The translations under genes were made by a program, and so were the position numbers. From the NCBI RefSeq assembly GCF_001655615.1, contig NZ_CP011567.1, forward strand, positions 2,427,001 through 2,491,000: a stretch of DNA of 64,000 nt. The letters run 5' to 3'. This document shows, piece after piece, positions 36,093 to 46,400 of this stretch (within the stretch, counting starts at the first letter, position 1; each line of letters begins with the position of its first letter). Source of the stretch: Pseudomonas sp. GR 6-02 (GTDB taxonomy: Bacteria; Pseudomonadota; Gammaproteobacteria; Pseudomonadales; Pseudomonadaceae). Under the pieces are notes generated by a model. The model searched no databases, was not told the origin of the DNA, and saw only the letters and a list, made by a program, of their open reading frames with translations.

Positions 36093-38378
36093 ATGTCGTA
36101 TCGCGTCGTCACCAGCCTATTGATGCTGTTTTTAAGCGGGGGCGCCGCTGCGCAAGGTCCGGACATTTCCTACGTTCGCGACATTCAACCGATCTTCACC
36201 GAAAAGTGCGTGGCCTGCCATGCCTGCTACGACTCCGCCTGTCAGCTCAATCTGGGCAGTGGCGAAGGGGCGTCCCGAGGTGCGACGAAGGCGCCGGTCT
36301 ATGACGGCGAACGGAGCAAGGCCGCCGCGCCGACCCGGTTGTTTTATGACGCCTTCGGCAAGCGTGCCTGGCAGCAAAAGGGCTTCTATTCAGTGCTCGA
36401 CGCCCAAGGCAGCCAGGCGGCACTGATGGCGCGGATGCTTGAACTAGGCCATAGAACGCCGTTACAACCCAACGCCAAATTGCCGGAAGAGATCGTCCTG
36501 GGCCTGAACCGGGAAACGCTGTGCGCCATGCCGGCGGAGTTCGACGGTTACGCCAGCTCTCATCCGAAGGAGGGCATGCCGCTAGCGGTCACCGGTCTTA
36601 CCGATCAGCAATACCAGACGCTGCAGCGCTGGCTGGCCTCTGGCGCGCCGATCGATCAGCAGGGCCTGGTGCCCAGCGCCAGGGAAGCCTTGGAAGTGGT
36701 GCAGTGGGAAAACCTGCTGAATGCGCCGGGCGCCCGGGAGAGCCTGGTCGGGCGCTGGCTGTTCGAGCACTGGTTCTTGGCCCATATCTATTTCAAGGAC
36801 GGCGAGCCGGGGCATTTCTTTCAGTGGGTACGTTCGCGCACGCCGACGGGGCAGCCCATCGACCTGATCAACACCCGCCGTCCGAATGATGATCCGGGCA
36901 CTCAGGTCTATTACCGTCTGTGGCCGGTGCAAGGCGTGATCGTGCACAAGACCCACATCACCTACCCGCTGAGCGCGGCGAAGATGGCGCGGATCAAGAG
37001 CCTGTTTTACAACGGTAACTGGCAGGTCAACGCGTTACCGGGCTACGGGCCGGAGCGGCGGGCCAATCCGTTTGCCACGTTCGAAGCGATCCCGGCCCAG
37101 GCGCGTTACCAGTTCATGCTCGATAACGCCGAATACTTCGTGCGTACCTTTATTCGCGGCCCGGTCTGCCGGGGCCAGATCGCCACCGACGTGATTCGCG
37201 ACAACTTCTGGGCACTGTTCCAGGCCCCGGAACATGACCTTTACATCACCGACCCGAAATATCGCGGCAAGGCTACGCCGTTGCTGGCGATGCCGGGGCA
37301 GAACGATGACGTCGGCAGTGTCCTGAGCCTGTGGCACGACTACCGCAACAAACGCAACGAATATGAGGCCCTGCGCCGGGACAGCTATGCCGACTTGCCA
37401 GCGCCGAGCTGGTCGACCCTGTGGGCCGGTAATGACAATGCGTTGCTGAGTATCTTCCGGCATTTCGACAGCGCCTCGGTGACCAAGGGCCTGATCGGCG
37501 ATGTGCCGCAGACGATGTGGCTGTTCGATTACCCGTTGCTGGAACGCACGTATTACCAGTTGGCGGTCAACTTCGATGTGTTCGGTAACGTGTCCCATCA
37601 GGCCCAGACCCGGCTGTACTTCGACCTGATCCGCAACGGCGCCGAGCAGAACTTCCTGCGCCTGATGCCGGCCAGCTCACGGGACGGCTATCTCGACGAT
37701 TGGTACCAGAACAGCGGCAAGTTCAAGATGTGGCTGGATTACGAGGACATCGATAACGACAAGCCGACGGCGCTGACGCTGGACGAAAACGACCCGAAAC
37801 GAGATTTCGCCTTGCAGTTGCTGTCCCGTTACGGCGAACTCAATGCCAGGCCCGATCCGATCAACCGCTGCGACGGCGCTTACTGCTCGCGGCCGAACAT
37901 TGATCCGGCGTTGCAGAACGCCGAGCAAGCCTTGAGCCGCCTGACGTCGCGCCCGGCCGCGGGTTTGAAAGTCATCGATCAGTTGCCGGAGGCCACGATG
38001 TTGCGCATCGAGACCTCAAGCGGCAAGCGTGAGGTCTACAGCCTGCTGCGTAACCGCGCCCACAGCAACGTGGCGTTCCTGCTCGGGGAGTCGCTGCGTT
38101 ATCAGCCGGGGCTCGACACGTTGACGATCTATCCGGGTGTTCTGAGCAGCTACCCGAACTTCATGTTCAACATTCCGGCCGGGCAGGTGCCGGCGTTTGT
38201 CGACGAGATGGAAAATGCCAAAGACGCCGCGAGTTTCGAAAAAATCGTCGAACGCTGGGGCATTCGTCGCAGTCATCCGCAATTCTGGCAGTATTTCCAT
38301 GATCTGAGCCGGTACATCCACGACACCGACCCGGTGGAAGAGGGCGTGCTGGACATGAATCGCTACGAGAATCTCTGA
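36093..38378 (+). CDS. cti: Fatty acid cis/trans isomerase
   Basis: 761 residues, periplasmic. Signal peptide MSYRVVTSLLMLFLSGGAAA, then a cytochrome c-type heme motif CVACH (residues 39-43) close to the N terminus, as known for Cti. The enzyme converts cis- to trans-unsaturated fatty acids in the membrane and stiffens it under solvent or heat stress. The body contains FEHWFLAHIYFKDGEPGHFF and MWLFDYPLLERTYYQLAVNF. ATG 36093 is preferred (CAGGGAT upstream); ATG 36075 would add six residues. Divergent from metH. Cti is usually constitutive and controlled by membrane access; no operator is visible. Confidence 0.95.
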   Translation: MSYRVVTSLLMLFLSGGAAAQGPDISYVRDIQPIFTEKCVACHACYDSACQLNLGSGEGASRGATKAPVYDGERSKAAAPTRLFYDAFGKRAWQQKGFYSVLDAQGSQAALMARMLELGHRTPLQPNAKLPEEIVLGLNRETLCAMPAEFDGYASSHPKEGMPLAVTGLTDQQYQTLQRWLASGAPIDQQGLVPSAREALEVVQWENLLNAPGARESLVGRWLFEHWFLAHIYFKDGEPGHFFQWVRSRTPTGQPIDLINTRRPNDDPGTQVYYRLWPVQGVIVHKTHITYPLSAAKMARIKSLFYNGNWQVNALPGYGPERRANPFATFEAIPAQARYQFMLDNAEYFVRTFIRGPVCRGQIATDVIRDNFWALFQAPEHDLYITDPKYRGKATPLLAMPGQNDDVGSVLSLWHDYRNKRNEYEALRRDSYADLPAPSWSTLWAGNDNALLSIFRHFDSASVTKGLIGDVPQTMWLFDYPLLERTYYQLAVNFDVFGNVSHQAQTRLYFDLIRNGAEQNFLRLMPASSRDGYLDDWYQNSGKFKMWLDYEDIDNDKPTALTLDENDPKRDFALQLLSRYGELNARPDPINRCDGAYCSRPNIDPALQNAEQALSRLTSRPAAGLKVIDQLPEATMLRIETSSGKREVYSLLRNRAHSNVAFLLGESLRYQPGLDTLTIYPGVLSSYPNFMFNIPAGQVPAFVDEMENAKDAASFEKIVERWGIRRSHPQFWQYFHDLSRYIHDTDPVEEGVLDMNRYENL

Positions 38379-38427
38379 AATGCCTGCAACCCGGTGTGGG
38401 AGCCACAGTTCCCGACAAAAATACTAG

Positions 38428-39069
<642 letters not shown>

Positions 39070-39086
39070 GGTGTTCGCTGCGACAT

Positions 39087-39118
39087 AAAAAAACGGTGCC
39101 CGTGAGCACCGTTTTTTT
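39087..39118 (+). terminator. Rho-independent terminator of nfuA
   Basis: Seven A, CGGTGC, loop CCGTGA, GCACCG, seven T. Works in both directions. Confidence 0.92.
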
Positions 39119-39135
39119 ATGGATGATCGATAACC

Positions 39136-39267
39136 TGTGGCGAGGGAGCTTGCTCCCGCTCGACTGCGAAGCAGTCGCAATCCAGCCGATGCATTTTCCC
39201 GTGATGAATGCGTTGGCTGATTTTGGGACCGCTGCGCGGTCCAGCGGGAGCAAGCTCCCTCGCCACA
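39136..39267. repeat. REPIN (GAGGGAGCTTGCTCCC family), long-loop form
   Basis: TGTGGCGAGGGAGCTTGCTC on the left and GAGCAAGCTCCCTCGCCACA on the right, with about 92 bp between that contain further small inverted repeats. Between nfuA and cobM (convergent). Confidence 0.9.
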
Positions 39268-39273
39268 AGTGCT

Positions 39274-40020
39274 TCAGGGTCTGTATAGGTGCGCATGCCC
39301 CGCGCGATACAGCGACGATTCACTGAAGTGATCGCTGCCCAGCACTCGACCCACCAGAATCAGCGCCGTTCGGCGAAAACCCTTGGCTTGTACCTTCTGC
39401 GCAATGTCCGCAAGCGTTCCCACCACCCAATCCTGATCCGGCCAGGTCGCCCGGTGAATCACCGCGATCGGGCAGTCGGCGCCGTAGTGCGGCAGCAATT
39501 GGGCAAGGATCTTCTCCAGATGATTGACCCCCAGGTGGATCGCCATGGTCGCCCCGTGTTGCGCCAGGCTGCCCAGTTCTTCGCCAGCGGGCATGGCGGT
39601 CTTGTCGGCGTAACGGGTCAGAATCACGCTCTGTGACACGTCCGGCAGGGTCAGTTCGGCCCCCAAAAGGGCCGCGCAGGCGGCGGTGGCGGTGACGCCG
39701 GGAATGATTTCGAAAGGGATGTCGAGTTCACGCAAGTAGCGAATCTGCTCGCCGATCGCGCCGTACAGACTCGGGTCGCCGGAATGCACCCGGGCCACGT
39801 CCTGGCCGTTGGCGTGGGCGGTCTTGATCAGCTCGACGATCTGTTCCAGGTGCAGTTCGGCGCTGTTGACCACCTGTTCGGCCCGGTGGCCTTCCAGCAC
39901 GGCGGCGGGGACCAGGGAGCCGGCATAGATGATGACCGGGCAGCTACGAATCAGCCGCTGGCCTTTGACGGTGATCAGTTCCGGGTCGCCGGGGCCGGCG
40001 CCAATGAAGTAGACGGTCAT
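39274..40020 (-). CDS. cobM: Precorrin-4 C11-methyltransferase
   Basis: 248 residues of the tetrapyrrole methylase fold: MTVYFIGAGPGDPELITVKG (SAM-binding glycine loop), VARVHSGDPSLYGAIGEQIR and IIPGVTATAACAALLGAELT. It methylates C11 of precorrin-4 in the aerobic cobalamin pathway. SESSLYRAGHAHLYRP is a typical CobM C terminus. It is the last gene of the leftward arm; the next gene upstream is cobE, 82 bp away. It is expected to be under the leftward cobalamin riboswitch at about 41568-41712. Confidence 0.95.
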   Translation of the reverse strand: MTVYFIGAGPGDPELITVKGQRLIRSCPVIIYAGSLVPAAVLEGHRAEQVVNSAELHLEQIVELIKTAHANGQDVARVHSGDPSLYGAIGEQIRYLRELDIPFEIIPGVTATAACAALLGAELTLPDVSQSVILTRYADKTAMPAGEELGSLAQHGATMAIHLGVNHLEKILAQLLPHYGADCPIAVIHRATWPDQDWVVGTLADIAQKVQAKGFRRTALILVGRVLGSDHFSESSLYRAGHAHLYRP

Positions 40021-40102
40021 CGTCGTTTCCTGTCAGAAATAGGGCCTGGGCATGCTTCAGATGAAGAATGCTCATGATCGAAGGCGGGGATTATCGGGGA
40101 TT

Positions 40103-40516
40103 TTACGCGGCGCTGGCCAATGCCAAGGTGGCCTGGGCGTATTTTTGTCGTGGAATCAGCAACTTTGCCGGTGCCTGGGCCAATTGTTCGGCCAGGGCCA
40201 ACGCAGCGCTTTCCGCCACGCCGTAGCAACCGGTGCGTTCAAACGCGATGTCCGAGTGGTGGCTCAGTTGTGCTTGATAGGTCGCCAATTGTTCGCTGCT
40301 GAAGTACATCAGCGGCAACGCCAGCTGTTCGGCCAGTTCGATCAGGCCAGGTTCATCGCGCTTGAGGTCGATGCTGGCCAGGGCCTTGATCTCACGAAGC
40401 TCGATTTGATGGGCCTGTAGCGCCTGATCGAGCAGCGCCCGCAGCGTGCTGACGGGGCAGCCGCGCTGGCAGCCCAGGCCGACCACCAGGGTCGGCACTG
40501 TGCCGTTTTCAGTCAT
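40103..40516 (-). CDS. cobE: CobE/CbiG C-terminal domain protein
   Basis: 137 residues matching the CbiG C-terminal/CobE fold: VVGLGCQRGCPVSTLRALLD at the N terminus, then IKALASIDLKRDEPGLIELA. In the aerobic pathway CobE is a small protein that binds intermediates around the precorrin-5 stage; its exact role is unsettled. ATG 40516 overlaps the end of cbtA by 4 bases. The frame stays open upstream inside cbtA but that part is antisense-like noise. Confidence 0.9.
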   Translation of the reverse strand: MTENGTVPTLVVGLGCQRGCPVSTLRALLDQALQAHQIELREIKALASIDLKRDEPGLIELAEQLALPLMYFSSEQLATYQAQLSHHSDIAFERTGCYGVAESAALALAEQLAQAPAKLLIPRQKYAQATLALASAA

Positions 40517-41217
40517 GCGCTGTAATGGCCATCGCTTTTGCGGCGGAACAACCAGGCGCTGATCAGGCCCAGGGCCAGCCAGAACGCCACGTTGGTCAAC
40601 TGCGAAGCGATTTTGAATTGCGCTTCCAGGGCTTCCGGCGCCAGCATCGAATGGACTTCCGGTTGTGGTGCGCCAATCACATGCGGCACGGCCAGGATCG
40701 CCACGCCGAGAGCTTTCATCAGCCAGTGACGGCTGAACACGATCAACGCGATGCCGACGGCCGTGGACGCGGCAGTGCCGATCCACCAGATTTGCCGTTG
40801 CGCCAGATCAGCCGCGGCAGTGCCCGGCAGCTCAGGCGGCAGGCCGAGAGTCGGAGCCAGCACGAACGTCGCATAACCGGCCAGGCCCCAGAGCAGGCCC
40901 TGAGAGGTTTTGGTCGGTGCGCGCAGGGTGTAAAGACCGGCGAGCATCAGGGCGAAACCGACGGCTACCACCAGGTTGCCGCCGGTAGTGGACAGCACGC
41001 GCTGCCAGCCGTCTTCCGGTTCCCAGGCTTCGGCATCGTGGGTATGAGCGACTGCGCCCGCGGCGTGCTCGTGGATTTCAACAGCAGCCGGCTCGGATTT
41101 TTCGTAGGTCTCGGCCTGCAAAATCAGCGGGGAGACCCAGAAGCTTTGCAGCAGGGTCAATAGCAGGGCGGCCAGCAGCCCGGTGAAACCTGCGGTTTGC
41201 GCAATACGCTTGATCAT
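40513..41217 (-). CDS. cbtA: CbtA, cobalt transporter integral membrane subunit
   Basis: 234 residues with about five to six hydrophobic helices: FTGLLAALLLTLLQSFWVSP, NLVVAVGFALMLAGLYTL, GLLWGLAGYATFVLAP, STAVGIALIVFS, FWLALGLISAWLF. A histidine-bearing loop after the first helix (EIHEHAAGAVAHTHDAEAWE) could bind the metal. CbtA is predicted from B12-regulated gene neighbourhoods to import cobalt together with CbtB. It is followed by cobE with a 4-base overlap, and cbtB lies 11 bp upstream. Confidence 0.92.
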   Translation of the reverse strand: MIKRIAQTAGFTGLLAALLLTLLQSFWVSPLILQAETYEKSEPAAVEIHEHAAGAVAHTHDAEAWEPEDGWQRVLSTTGGNLVVAVGFALMLAGLYTLRAPTKTSQGLLWGLAGYATFVLAPTLGLPPELPGTAAADLAQRQIWWIGTAASTAVGIALIVFSRHWLMKALGVAILAVPHVIGAPQPEVHSMLAPEALEAQFKIASQLTNVAFWLALGLISAWLFRRKSDGHYSA

Positions 41218-41228
41218 CTCAGCAGGTC

Positions 41229-41432
41229 TCAATGGCACGGAAAGGCGGAGCTGTGACGGGTATCGTGCGCGGCGTTGTGCACCGCTTCGATGTGCGAGAA
41301 ACCGGCGAAATACACAAGGCTGGCGCCAAGGATCGACGCACACACGGCGGCGGTCAGGCGTTGAGTCAGGGTCGTGGTGGTGCTGGCGATGCTCTTGTCG
41401 GTGTTGCTGGCGGTGCTGCTGATGATCGTCAT
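41229..41432 (-). CDS. cbtB: CbtB, cobalt transporter accessory subunit
   Basis: 67 residues: a Ser/Thr-rich N terminus, one transmembrane helix (LTAAVCASILGASLVYFAGF) and a His-rich tail (HIEAVHNAAHDTRHSS, ending CH) that fits metal capture outside the membrane. It is the first gene of the leftward arm, directly behind the cobalamin riboswitch. ATG 41432 follows AGAGGGAAGC on the minus strand. Same-strand neighbours cbtA, cobE and cobM form the likely operon. Confidence 0.92.
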   Translation of the reverse strand: MTIISSTASNTDKSIASTTTTLTQRLTAAVCASILGASLVYFAGFSHIEAVHNAAHDTRHSSAFPCH

Positions 41433-41567
41433 GGCGCTTCCCTCTGGTCTGTCAGCGGGTGAATAGAGCGCATGAAAATCTCCGCACGCCAAGGGCTCGC
41501 AGAGATTTCGAACAGCGCCCGCCCACCGCGGGTTTGTTATTCAGTGAACGTAAAAGTCACTTTGTGT

Positions 41568-41712
41568 TGCGGGCCGGTCTCCGGGCTCGCGAGGGGCTGG
41601 GCTTGCGCCTGGACCTGCAAGCATCACCTTCCCATGCCATATGACCGGCACAGTGGATCTGACGCTTCACTCGCTTACCGTTGCGGGGGCAGCACCGGAC
41701 TGACATGGCTTT
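41568..41712 (-). promoter_or_regulatory. Cobalamin riboswitch upstream of cbtB-cbtA-cobE-cobM
   Basis: On the minus strand the conserved parts are in order: CAGTCCGGTGCTGCCCCCGC then AACGGTAA, a central GGCATGGGAAGG, and the 3' B12-box-like GAGCCCGGAGACCGGCC. These are the hallmark elements of the B12 aptamer. It would shut down cobalt uptake and cobalamin genes when adenosylcobalamin is plentiful. The 3' side (41440-41567) leads to the cbtB ribosome site and contains a CCCGC/GCGGG hairpin that may serve as expression platform. Confidence 0.92.
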
Positions 41713-41840
41713 AGAGTAAAGCACATGATTCACCGGTTTCCCGTTTCACCCTGTGAAGGGCACCCGTAACAAGGCGTGTAGGAGAGCATGGGCGAGGGCG
41801 GGGAGTCAATTGGCAGGGGTTCTCACTAACACCCAATACC

Positions 41841-41992
41841 TGTGGCGAGGGGGCTTGGTCCCGCTCGAGCGCATAGCGGTCGCATCGGATTCATGCGGTC
41901 TGTCTGTAAGATTTGCAGTGCATGGTTTCACGACTGCTTCGCAGCCGAACGGGAGCAAGCTCCCTCGCCACAGGCAAGCCCCCTCGCCACAG
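41841..41992. repeat. REPIN with duplicated right half (GAGGGAGCTTGCTCCC family)
   Basis: TGTGGCGAGGGGGCTTGGTC on the left; GAGCAAGCTCCCTCGCCACA on the right, then a second half-copy GCAAGCCCCCTCGCCACA directly attached. It lies between the two divergent cobalamin riboswitches. Confidence 0.88.
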
Positions 41993-42051
41993 GTGATCGC
42001 ATTCGCCGACAAGACATTGACCCGCCCCCACACGATGCGTAGCCTTGCGCT

Positions 42052-42236
42052 TTCGAGGTTCTTCGGCGTCTGTCGAAGCTAAGAAGGGAACGCGGTCGAT
42101 GCCGCGGCTGCCCCCGCAACTGTGAACGGTGATGTTCGCTGCCACGCCACTGCAAACCCTGTGCAACGGGTTCGCGGGAAGGCGCAGCGAATGCCGGGCC
42201 AACGCCCGGCGCACCGTCAGCCAGGAGACCTGCCTC
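42052..42236 (+). promoter_or_regulatory. Cobalamin riboswitch upstream of cobW-cobN-chlID
   Basis: In order: TTCGAGGTTCTTCGGC, AAGGGAACGCGGT, GCGGCTGCCCCCGCAACTGT, GCCACTG, CGGGAAGGCGC and the 3' B12 box GTCAGCCAGGAGACCTGCC. Together these match a complete B12 aptamer. The cobW start lies about 118 bp further on. It allows B12-dependent repression of the rightward cobaltochelatase arm. Confidence 0.94.
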
Positions 42237-42353
42237 GACACAGATTCTCACTTTCAACCGGGCGGGGTGATCCGGTGGCGAACTCTTCAGGCACGCGCGC
42301 CCGCGTTGCCGGTTGTCGTCCCGTATGCCCGCCACCTTGCCAAAGGGCATCCG

Positions 42354-43421
42354 ATGAAAACACTGGCCAAACTCCCCGTCACCATCGTTACCGGCTTCCT
42401 CGGTTCGGGCAAAACCACCTTGCTGCGGCACATGCTCGACAACGCCCAGGGCCGTCGCATCGCGGTGATCGTCAACGAGTTCGGCGAGCTGGGCATCGAC
42501 GGCGAGATCCTCAAGCAGTGCTCAATCGGCTGCACCGAAGAAGAGGCCAGCGGCCGCGTCTACGAATTGGCCAACGGCTGCCTGTGCTGCACCGTTCAGG
42601 AGGAATTCTTCCCGGTGATGCGCGAGTTGGTTGCTCGCCGCGGCGACCTCGACCACATCCTCATCGAAACCTCGGGCCTGGCCCTGCCAAAGCCTTTGGT
42701 TCAAGCCTTCCAGTGGCCGGAAATCCGCAGCGCCTGCACCGTTGACGCGGTGATCACCGTGGTCGACAGCCCGGCCGTCGCTGCCGGCACTTTCGCTGCA
42801 TTCCCGGATCAAGTGGACGCCCAGCGCAAACTCGACCCGAACCTGGACCACGAATCGCCGCTGCACGAACTGTTCGCCGACCAACTGGCCAGCGCCGACC
42901 TGGTGATTCTCAACAAGGCCGACCTGATCAGCGCCGCAGACCTGGCCCGCGTGCGCCTGGAAGTCGCCGAAGAGCTGCCACCGGCGGTGAAAGTCATCGA
43001 AGCCAGCAGCGGTCGCTTGCCACTGGACGTGCTGATCGGCCTCGGTGCCGGTTCCGAAGAACACATCGACAGCCGTCACAGCCATCACGATCATCACCAT
43101 GAAGGTGAAGACGACCACGATCACGACCATGACGCGTTCGACTCCATCTCGATCGAGCTGCCACAAGCCGACGAAAGCCTGCTGATGGACGCGCTGACGC
43201 AACTGGTGGTGCAGCACGGTATTCTGCGGGTCAAGGGTTTCGCGGCGGTGCCGAACAAGCCGATGCGCCTGCTGATTCAGGGCGTGGGCACGCGTTTCGA
43301 CAAGCACTTTGACCGTCAGTGGGGCGCCGAGGAAGCGCGCACCACCCGTCTGGTGTTGATCGGTCAGGCGCTGGACGCCGTTCAACTCGAAGCGCAATTG
43401 CGCGCTGCGCTCAGCGTTTAA
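42354..43421 (+). CDS. cobW: CobW, GTP-dependent cobalt chaperone for cobalamin synthesis
   Basis: 355-residue G3E GTPase: Walker [14 protein letters not shown], the metal-binding CxCC motif in NGCLCCTVQEEFF, switch ETSGLALPKP and guanine specificity NKAD. A flexible segment near residues 236-260 is rich in His, Asp and Glu (SRHSHHDHHHEGEDD, HDHDHD) and is a likely metal store. It is thought to deliver Co(II) to the CobN-type cobaltochelatase encoded next. ATG 42354 is chosen from family length and AAAGGG upstream; the frame runs back into the riboswitch. The cobN start is only 3 bp downstream of the stop. Confidence 0.95.
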   Translation: MKTLAKLPVTIVTGFLGSGKTTLLRHMLDNAQGRRIAVIVNEFGELGIDGEILKQCSIGCTEEEASGRVYELANGCLCCTVQEEFFPVMRELVARRGDLDHILIETSGLALPKPLVQAFQWPEIRSACTVDAVITVVDSPAVAAGTFAAFPDQVDAQRKLDPNLDHESPLHELFADQLASADLVILNKADLISAADLARVRLEVAEELPPAVKVIEASSGRLPLDVLIGLGAGSEEHIDSRHSHHDHHHEGEDDHDHDHDAFDSISIELPQADESLLMDALTQLVVQHGILRVKGFAAVPNKPMRLLIQGVGTRFDKHFDRQWGAEEARTTRLVLIGQALDAVQLEAQLRAALSV

Positions 43422-43424
43422 TCC

Positions 43425-46400
43425 ATGCACCTGCTCAGGACCCAGCCCGGCGGTTTCGTGTCGGATGACAACATTGCCGACCTTGGACAAACCCCCGCCG
43501 AGCTGGTGATCCTGTGCAGCGGCGATTCCAGTCTGGCGTTGCTCGCCGAGGCGGCGCAGCAGCTGCCCGACGATTACCCGAGCCTGCGCCTGGCCAACCC
43601 GATGCAGGTGCAGAATCACGCCTCGGTCGATCTTTATGTCGACGAAGTGCTGCGCCACGCCAAGGTGATTCTGATCTCGCTGCACGGCGGCATCGCCTAT
43701 TGGCGTTACGGCATCGAGCGTCTGGTGGAATTGTCCCAGCGCGGTGTGCAGTTGATTCTGGTGCCGGGTGACGATCGCCCGGACCCGGAACTCAGCGATC
43801 TGAGCACCGTGGCCCCCGAAGACCGCGACCGGCTCTGGCACTTCCTGCGTCAGGGCGGCATGGCCAATGCGCTCGACCTGTTTCGCTGCCTTGCCAGTCG
43901 TTGGCTGGGTCGTGATTATCCATGCTCCGAGCCGCAAACCCTGCCACGCACCGCGATCTACCACCCGCAAAAAAGCCCCGCGCACCTTCAGGATTGGCAA
44001 GCCGATTGGCAGGCCGATCAGCCGGTGGCGGCGGTGCTGTTTTACCGCTCGCACTTGCAGGCGGCGAACACCGGTTTCATCGATATTTTCTGCCAGCGTT
44101 TGCAGGCGGCAGGGCTCAACCCGTTGCCGATTGCGCTGGCCAGTCTGAAAGAGCCAGGCTGCCTGGCGGTGGTCGAGGACTGGCTGGATGAAGTTGAGGC
44201 GGGGGTGATTCTGAACACCACCGGTTTCGCCCAGTCCAGCCCTGAAGCGCCGCATCTGCGGCCGTTTCGTCGCAACATCCCGGTGATTCAGGCGATCTGC
44301 GCCCAGGACAACGAGCCCGGTTGGCGTGCCAGCGAGCAAGGCCTCGGTCCCCGTGACTTGGCGATGCACATCGCGCTGCCGGAGCTGGACGGGCGAATCA
44401 TCAGTCGGCCGATCAGCTTCAAGGATCTGGCGTGGCGCAGCGAGCGCAGTCAGTCCGATGTGGTTTGCTATCGACCACAACCGGAACGCATGGATTTTGT
44501 CGCTGAACTGGCGCGGCGCTGGATCGATCTGGCGCGGCTGCCCAACAGCGAAAAACGCATCGCCCTGATCCTCGCCAACTACCCGACTCGCGATGGACGC
44601 ATCGGTAATGGCGTCGGTCTCGACACCCCGGCCGCGGCGCTGAACATCCTGCGTGCCCTGTACGCCGAAGGTTATCCGTTGCCGGCCGAGCTGCCGGACA
44701 GCGGCACCGCGCTGATCCAGCAACTGCTCGGTGGTGTCAGCAATGATCTGGACACTATCGATCAACGTCCGTGCCAGCAAAGCCTGGCGCTGGATGATTA
44801 CTTTTTGATGTTCAACGCACTGCCCGAAGCCAATCGCGAGGCGGTGCTGCAACGTTGGGGCACGCCCGAAAGCGATCCGATGTTCCGTGGCGGGCGAATG
44901 ATGATTGCCGGGTTGCGCTTCGGCCTGACCTTCGTCGGCATTCAACCGGCGCGGGGTTATCAGGTTGACCCGAGCGCGGTCTATCACGACCCGGACCTGG
45001 TGCCGCCCCACGGTTATCTGGCGTTCTACTTCTGGTTGCGCAACACCTACGGCGCCCACGGCGTGATCCATGTCGGCAAGCACGGTAACCTCGAATGGCT
45101 GCCGGGCAAGGGCGTCGGGTTATCTGAAAACTGCTGGCCCGACGCGCTGCTCGGACCGCTGCCGAACATCTATCCGTTCATCGTCAACGACCCGGGCGAG
45201 GGTGCCCAAGCCAAGCGCCGCACGCAAGCGGTGATCATCGATCACCTGATGCCACCGCTGACCCGCGCCGAAACCTACGGCCCGCTGCGCAACCTTGAGT
45301 TGTTGGCTGACGAATATTACGAAGCGCAGTTGCTCGATCCGCGCCGCGCCCGGGAACTGCAACGCGACATTCTGCAACTGGTGCGCGACACGCACATTGA
45401 TCGCGAACTGCAGCTGGACGAGAAGCTCGACAGCGATGCCGACGCGGCGATCTGGTTGCCGCGCCTGGACACTTACCTGTGTGACTTGAAGGAATCGCAG
45501 ATCCGCGATGGCCTGCACGTGTTTGGCGAGTCGCCGACCGGGCGATTGCGCATCGACACTTTATTGGCTTTGCTGCGCATTCCTCGCGGTGACGGTCGTG
45601 GCGCGCAATCGAGCGTGCTGCGGGCGCTGGCCAAGGCGTTCGAATTGGGCTTCGATCCACTGGATTGCGTGTTGGCTGATCCTTGGAACGGTCCTCGGCC
45701 GGATGCCTTGCAGGCGGTCAGTGATGAGCTGTGGCGCACGGCGGGGGATACCCGTGAGCGTCTGGAACTGTTCGCCGCGCAACTAATCTCGCGGACGTTG
45801 AATGCCGAGCCTGGCCCGTGTGGGAGCGAACCTTTGTGGCGAGGGGGCTTGCCCCCGTTGGGTCGCGAAGCGGCCCCAAAAAACGGGACTGCTGCGCAGT
45901 CCAACGGGGGCAAGCCCCCTCGCCACAAGGCCCCTCACCACCTAGACCCGCTCCCACAGGAGGCAGATTGGTCCGACGTGAGCGCGATCATCGACAGTTT
46001 GCGCGAGGTCGTCGCCCCGCGCCTGGACGCCTGCGGCCCGGCGGAAATGCGCGGCCTGCTGGACGCCCTCAGCGGGCGATTCGTCCCGGCCGGGCCGAGT
46101 GGTGCGCCCAGCCGTGGACGGCTGGACGTGTTGCCCACCGGGCGCAATTTCTATTCGGTGGACGTGCGCAACCTGCCGACCACCACGGCGTGGCGCATCG
46201 GTTTTCAATCCGCGAACCTGATTCTTGAGCGGCACTTGCAGGATCACGGCGATCACTTGCGTCAGCTCGGCCTGTCGGTCTGGGGCACCGCGACCATGCG
46301 CACCGGCGGCGATGACATTGCCCAGGCCATGGCCTTGATGGGTGTGCGGCCGGTGTGGGCGACGGGCAGTCAGCGGGTCGACGACTTCGAGATTCTGCCG

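Noticed and set aside
42522..45083. Long antisense frame over cobW/cobN (about 853 codons)
   Set aside because: GC-rich codon usage leaves the complementary frame open; no start signal or recognisable domain.
45819..45958. cobN as a pseudogene because of the repeat insertion
   Set aside because: The reading frame is intact through the repeat and to a normal C terminus.
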